Positions 60,959 to 64,000 of a stretch of DNA of 64,000 nucleotides are shown here, piece by piece. Source of the stretch: Natronococcus pandeyae (GTDB lineage Archaea > Halobacteriota > Halobacteria > Halobacteriales > Natrialbaceae). The notes under the pieces are model-generated. The model worked only from the letters and a program-made list of their open reading frames with translations, did no database searches and had not been told where the DNA came from. Numbering within the stretch: position 1 is the stretch's first letter; every line of letters begins with the position of its first letter. Made by a program: the position numbers and the translations under genes. The stretch lies in NCBI RefSeq assembly GCF_008122205.1, contig NZ_PHNJ01000001.1:124001-188000 (forward strand). The letters are read 5' to 3'.

Positions 60959-61062
60959 GCATCTCGAGATATGGACGCCTGTTCGTTTAACGCTTCCGAA
61001 AGCCAGTATCGGGTCGCCTGCTAGCGGTTCTCGACCTCGAGCGACCCCCCACTAACGACCTC

Positions 61063-61659
61063 CTAAAACTCCTCGTAGCCGCCGGTATCCAGGTAGTGAT
61101 GGGCGACCGTGATCGCCTGGTCGGCGTGCAACAACTCCGGCCCCAGCCGGATCCGCTGGTCGGCTGCCGCCGACAGCAACTCGGCTTCTTCAGCCGTGAA
61201 ATCGTGGTGGTCCGAGAGCACGAAAATTGGATTCTCGAGGCCCTCCACCTCGACGATTGCCTCGCCGTCCTCGTGAAGCTGGACGACGGCTCCCTCGTCG
61301 GCGATCTCCTCGAGGGTCTCCTCGAACCCGCGGCGATAGAGTTCGACGCCGGGGCTTGGCTCGGCCGGGAGCGCGCCGATGGCCTCGTCGCGGTGCTCGA
61401 GGGCCTTGCGAACCAGCGCGGCGGTGGATCGCTCGTCGGGGTTCAGCCGCCGGAGCTCGCTCCCGTCGAAACTGATGGTGAGTTCGTCCTGGACGACGAG
61501 GTGGACCCGGACGTCCTCGCGAATACCGTGGGAGGTGACGAACGCCGACGTGATCGACCGACAGAGCGCGTCGAGACGACCGGCGCCGCCGGCGAGGTCG
61601 TCGAGCGAGAACTCCGGCTCGGTTGGGACGTCGTGACCGATGAGTACGAACTGGCGCAT
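61063..61659 (-). CDS. trmY: tRNA (pseudouridine(54)-N1)-methyltransferase TrmY
   Basis: A 198-residue SPOUT-class methyltransferase. It starts MRQFVLIGHDVPTEPEFSLD, has DDLAGGAGRLDALCRSITSA, and the SAM-binding knot region NPIFVLSDHHDFTAEEAELL near the C-terminus. TrmY uses SAM to make N1-methylpseudouridine at tRNA position 54 in archaea, where it takes the place of thymine. ATG 61659 matches the family start; the frame to 61791 lacks conservation. Confidence 0.9.
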   Translation of the reverse strand: MRQFVLIGHDVPTEPEFSLDDLAGGAGRLDALCRSITSAFVTSHGIREDVRVHLVVQDELTISFDGSELRRLNPDERSTAALVRKALEHRDEAIGALPAEPSPGVELYRRGFEETLEEIADEGAVVQLHEDGEAIVEVEGLENPIFVLSDHHDFTAEEAELLSAAADQRIRLGPELLHADQAITVAHHYLDTGGYEEF

Positions 61660-61856
61660 AGCGGGACAACGCCGACCGGGGAGATAGGGACCACGATTCC
61701 TCCCCACCGTCGCCGATCGAGGCGACAGCTCGGACTCGAGTCTGCTCGAGCAAGATATCAGGGATGCAGTGCCAGCAGTATTTTCTTTCAAGCTATGTTA
61801 CATTGCATACTCAGGCAGAATCGTTTCTACTCCGTCAGGCGGCAGTTAGGTCTAGT

Positions 61857-62036
61857 ATGTCGAAACCACAGTCGTCTGACGGGCAACACCAGCGGTTGCT
61901 CGCCCTTCTCGAAGGGCGACCGTGTCCAGCCTGTCCGGACGGCGAACTGGAACGTGACGAATACAAGGACAACACTGCAGCAGTCTGTGATAGCTGCGGC
62001 ACGCCGCAGGCACAGGTGTGGCAGCCGTCGCAGTAA
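61857..62036 (+). CDS. Small zinc-finger protein (HVO_A0556-type)
   Basis: A 59-residue protein with CPACPDGELERDEYKDNTAA and VCDSCGTPQAQVW: two CxxC knuckles about 21 residues apart, a zinc ribbon. A haloarchaeal small zinc-finger family, recognised from memory. ATG 61857 starts the conserved part; the frame runs back to 61764 over AT-rich promoter sequence. Function unknown. Confidence 0.75.
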   Translation: MSKPQSSDGQHQRLLALLEGRPCPACPDGELERDEYKDNTAAVCDSCGTPQAQVWQPSQ

Positions 62037-62195
62037 GGTCATAGAACGGTGACGATGCCGGCTCCGAAGCGCGATGCCGTATGACGACGGGCCGTTCGAG
62101 CACCGGAGCCGGCAGACACGGGCTTTACGCCCGAGAACCGATTGTTCTCCTCGAGACGTGGATTCGAAGCGTCGAGCGGGGACCCGACGGCGCGA

Positions 62196-62384
62196 TCACT
62201 GGGTCCGCGAACCGTCGTACTCGTGACCGACGACGAGCGCGAGCGCGTGGACGATGAGCAGGGCAAGCAGCAGGGTTAGTGTCTCTACCGAGTCGATACC
62301 GGCGATGAACACCGGCAGGTAGAAGACCGGCAGTATCGTCCCGAGCCAGAAGCCAACTGCAGTGACGATGCTCCATCCGTGCAT
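62196..62384 (-). CDS. Small two-helix membrane protein
   Basis: A 62-residue protein: MHGWSIVTAVGFWLGTILPV, FYLPVFIAGIDSVETLTLLL and ALLIVHALALVVGHEYDGSR, two membrane helices with a short polar tail. It starts four bases after the 68-residue gene's stop, so the two form a unit. No family function is known. Confidence 0.7.
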   Translation of the reverse strand: MHGWSIVTAVGFWLGTILPVFYLPVFIAGIDSVETLTLLLALLIVHALALVVGHEYDGSRTQ

Positions 62385-62388
62385 GACT

Positions 62389-62595
62389 CTAGCGCATCGA
62401 CTCGAGATCGACGAACGCCTCGTCGTGGGCCTCGATCCAGTTGGTCATCAGCTCGTCCTCGGTCGCGTCTCGTGGGAATATGGCGCACTCGTTCGGGGTG
62501 TTCTCGTTCTCGATGGTGACGTGATCGAGTTCGAACACCGGGTCCTCGGTGGTCGTCCGTCGAGCGTCCACGTTGTTTGCGTTAGCGTCGGTCAT
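62389..62595 (-). CDS. DUF7511-type small acidic protein
   Basis: A 68-residue soluble protein, TEDPVFELDHVTIENENTPN, then ECAIFPRDATEDELMTNWIE and AHDEAFVDLESMR. The pattern matches a conserved small haloarchaeal family from memory. Function unknown. It is the first gene of a pair with the membrane protein downstream. AT-rich sequence at 62640-62720 holds the promoter region. Confidence 0.7.
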   Translation of the reverse strand: MTDANANNVDARRTTTEDPVFELDHVTIENENTPNECAIFPRDATEDELMTNWIEAHDEAFVDLESMR

Positions 62596-62867
62596 GTTGG
62601 ACAGGCGGCCATCGCGCCGAGTAGTCTTACAGGAGAGACTACCATTGTTATCGACAATTTAAACTCGCTAACCGAAACGGTAGCGTCAGGTTCGCTCCGA
62701 TTTCGGACAGTTTAATCAGCCGTAGCTGAATGTATCCTTCGGCAACATGTATGGGGCCGCTATACACTGTTTTCGACGAATACAATCGGAACCCGATCTA
62801 GTAGGGACACCGTTCGAACCGTTCATTGCCGATCCGACACACCGAGTTCGGCGTTCTCGAGTCGACG

Positions 62868-63968
62868 TTACCGCGTCCCGAGCGTGAGTTCGACGGTTTC
62901 CTCCCGCCGATCTCGTCGAATCTCGACGGCGATGGTGTCGCCAGGGCTGGTCTCGAGCGCGAGATGCGTCGAGAGCGCGTGGCGATCCGGAATCGGTTCG
63001 CCGTCGATCGCGAGGATGACGTCGCCGCCGACGGGAATCTCCTCGCCCCGTCGCCGGGCGGATCGGTCGGCACCCTCGAGAACCCCCTCGGCCGGTTCGC
63101 CGGAGATCGTCTCGGTGACGATGACGCCGGTCGCTTCGGAGAGGTCGTTCTCCTCGGCGACGAGTCGGTCGACGGTTCGGAGCCCGATACCCATGAAGGC
63201 GTGCTCGTACTCGCCGTCCTCGACCAGCGCCGGAACGACGCGGCGACTCAGGGCCGCCGAGATCGCGAAGCCGATGTTGTTCCCCCCGCCGGCGTTGACG
63301 ACACCGACGACGTTCCCGTCGAGGTCGACCAGCGGTCCGCCGCTGTTGCCCGGGTTGACCGCCGCGTCGGTCTGGACGACGTTCGAGAAGGAGAACTCGC
63401 CGTGCGGTGCGGGAACCGTTCGGTTGACGCCGCTGACGATCCCCTTCGACATCGATCCCTCGAGTCCGAGCGGGTTGCCGATCGCGACGACCTCCTGGCC
63501 GACGACCGGGTAGTCGCTGGTCAGCCCGAGCGGCGTCGCCGACTCGGGGACGTGGTCGGCCTCGAGGACGGCGAGGTCGCTGTAGACGTCCCGTCCGACG
63601 AGGCGGGTGCTGGTCCAGTCGCCGTTGATGTACTGGAGGTCGATCTCCTCGCCGCCGGCGACGACGTGTTCGTTCGTGACGATGTAATCGCCCTCGACGA
63701 GGAAGCCGGAGCCCTGGCCCCGGCCCTCCTCCTCGGTGAACGGGTCCTCGATTCCGAAGACCCGGACCTGCGTCACCGAATCGATGAGCGCGTCGTACAC
63801 CTCGGTGTAGGTCGATCCGTCCGCGCGGTTCTCGCGGTCGATACCGTGAGACGAACTCCCCTCGATCGAGCTGTCGGTCCGAGGCTCGGCACAACCGGCG
63901 ACGAGACCGGCTACGGCAGTCCCCGCCGTCGCGAGCAGTTCGCGACGACCCGGTCGGTACTGGTCCAT
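62868..63968 (-). CDS. HtrA/DegP-like serine protease lipoprotein with PDZ domain
   Basis: A 366-residue exported protease. Signal: RRELLATAGTAVAGLVAGCA, a Tat-type lipoprotein signal with lipobox Cys. The trypsin-like domain has the complete triad: His in VTNEHVVAGG, Asp in VYSDLAVLEA and Ser in NPGNSGGPLVDL. A single PDZ domain (about 265-360) follows: AFMGIGLRTVDRLVA ... GDVILAIDGEPI. HtrA proteases degrade or chaperone misfolded exported proteins. It should be anchored on the outer face of the membrane. The gene ends the window on the minus strand, and its start lies 32 bases before the window end. Confidence 0.92.
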   Translation of the reverse strand: MDQYRPGRRELLATAGTAVAGLVAGCAEPRTDSSIEGSSSHGIDRENRADGSTYTEVYDALIDSVTQVRVFGIEDPFTEEEGRGQGSGFLVEGDYIVTNEHVVAGGEEIDLQYINGDWTSTRLVGRDVYSDLAVLEADHVPESATPLGLTSDYPVVGQEVVAIGNPLGLEGSMSKGIVSGVNRTVPAPHGEFSFSNVVQTDAAVNPGNSGGPLVDLDGNVVGVVNAGGGNNIGFAISAALSRRVVPALVEDGEYEHAFMGIGLRTVDRLVAEENDLSEATGVIVTETISGEPAEGVLEGADRSARRRGEEIPVGGDVILAIDGEPIPDRHALSTHLALETSPGDTIAVEIRRDRREETVELTLGTR

Positions 63969-64000
63969 GTGGACGGGTAGGAGTCGACGTATTTCAACTT

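Overview
The window is high-G+C DNA coding for strongly acidic proteins. It has leaderless-looking genes, twin-arginine lipoproteins, HTH_10/bacterio-opsin-activator regulators, an Orc1/Cdc6 protein, a SAMP-type ubiquitin-like modifier and archaeosine tRNA genes. This is chromosomal sequence from an extremely halophilic archaeon (class Halobacteria). The genus cannot be fixed from the sequence alone; a Natrialbales-type genome would fit (inference).

Layout. 1-10.5 kb: end of a probable FAD oxidoreductase, a rhodanese, purS-purQ with two tandem 20-codon mini-ORFs between them, a multi-PAS/GAF histidine kinase, the archaeosine radical-SAM enzyme RaSEA, a rhomboid protease, a zinc finger, and a LOV-domain HTH_10 regulator. 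11.1-16 kb: an NMT1/THI5-type ABC transporter with two permeases and a cytosolic fusion of a winged helix to a substrate-binding domain. 16.2-20.2 kb: a three-gene unit with an unrecognised protein, a PQQ alcohol dehydrogenase carrying the Asp-x-Asp metal pattern of lanthanide-dependent enzymes, and a Tat-exported blue-copper protein. 20.3-24.4 kb: an Fe(III)-type ABC importer whose permease and ATPase are one polypeptide, then an ArsR-type regulator. 24.8-38.5 kb: molybdo/tungsto-enzymes (formate dehydrogenase alpha, aldehyde:ferredoxin oxidoreductase), SAMP/MoaD, AzlCD, a glycosyltransferase and a GH15 hydrolase. 38.5-43.3 kb: a long gene-poor stretch with three 28-bp repeats, an Orc1/Cdc6 gene, and a coupled response regulator plus receiver-GAF-HTH_10 regulator.

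43.3-52.5 kb: small proteins, a luciferase-like oxidoreductase, and the archaeosine genes arcS and tgtA, with copies of a dispersed intergenic repeat around and between them. One repeat pair forms a 71-bp inverted repeat around a 57-codon membrane-protein gene. 52.7-56.3 kb: two tandemly duplicated secreted proteins made of short five-residue-periodic modules separated by very long Asp/Glu repeats. 56.3-64 kb: Nudix, PadR, PPOX-type and lipoprotein genes, an AT-rich island ending at a tRNA-Pro(CGG) whose 3' end is duplicated, trmY, small haloarchaeal proteins and an HtrA-like lipoprotein protease.

Shared themes. RaSEA, ArcS, TgtA and TrmY all modify tRNA. The PQQ enzyme and the cupredoxin look like an electron donor/acceptor pair. 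The transporter at 11-16 kb may be controlled by a regulator that reuses its own binding-protein fold. The most novel-looking objects are the acidic-module proteins, the PQQ/cupredoxin unit, the HTH-binding-protein fusion and the purS-mini-ORF-purQ chain. Functions are read from motifs recognised by eye; no database search was run.
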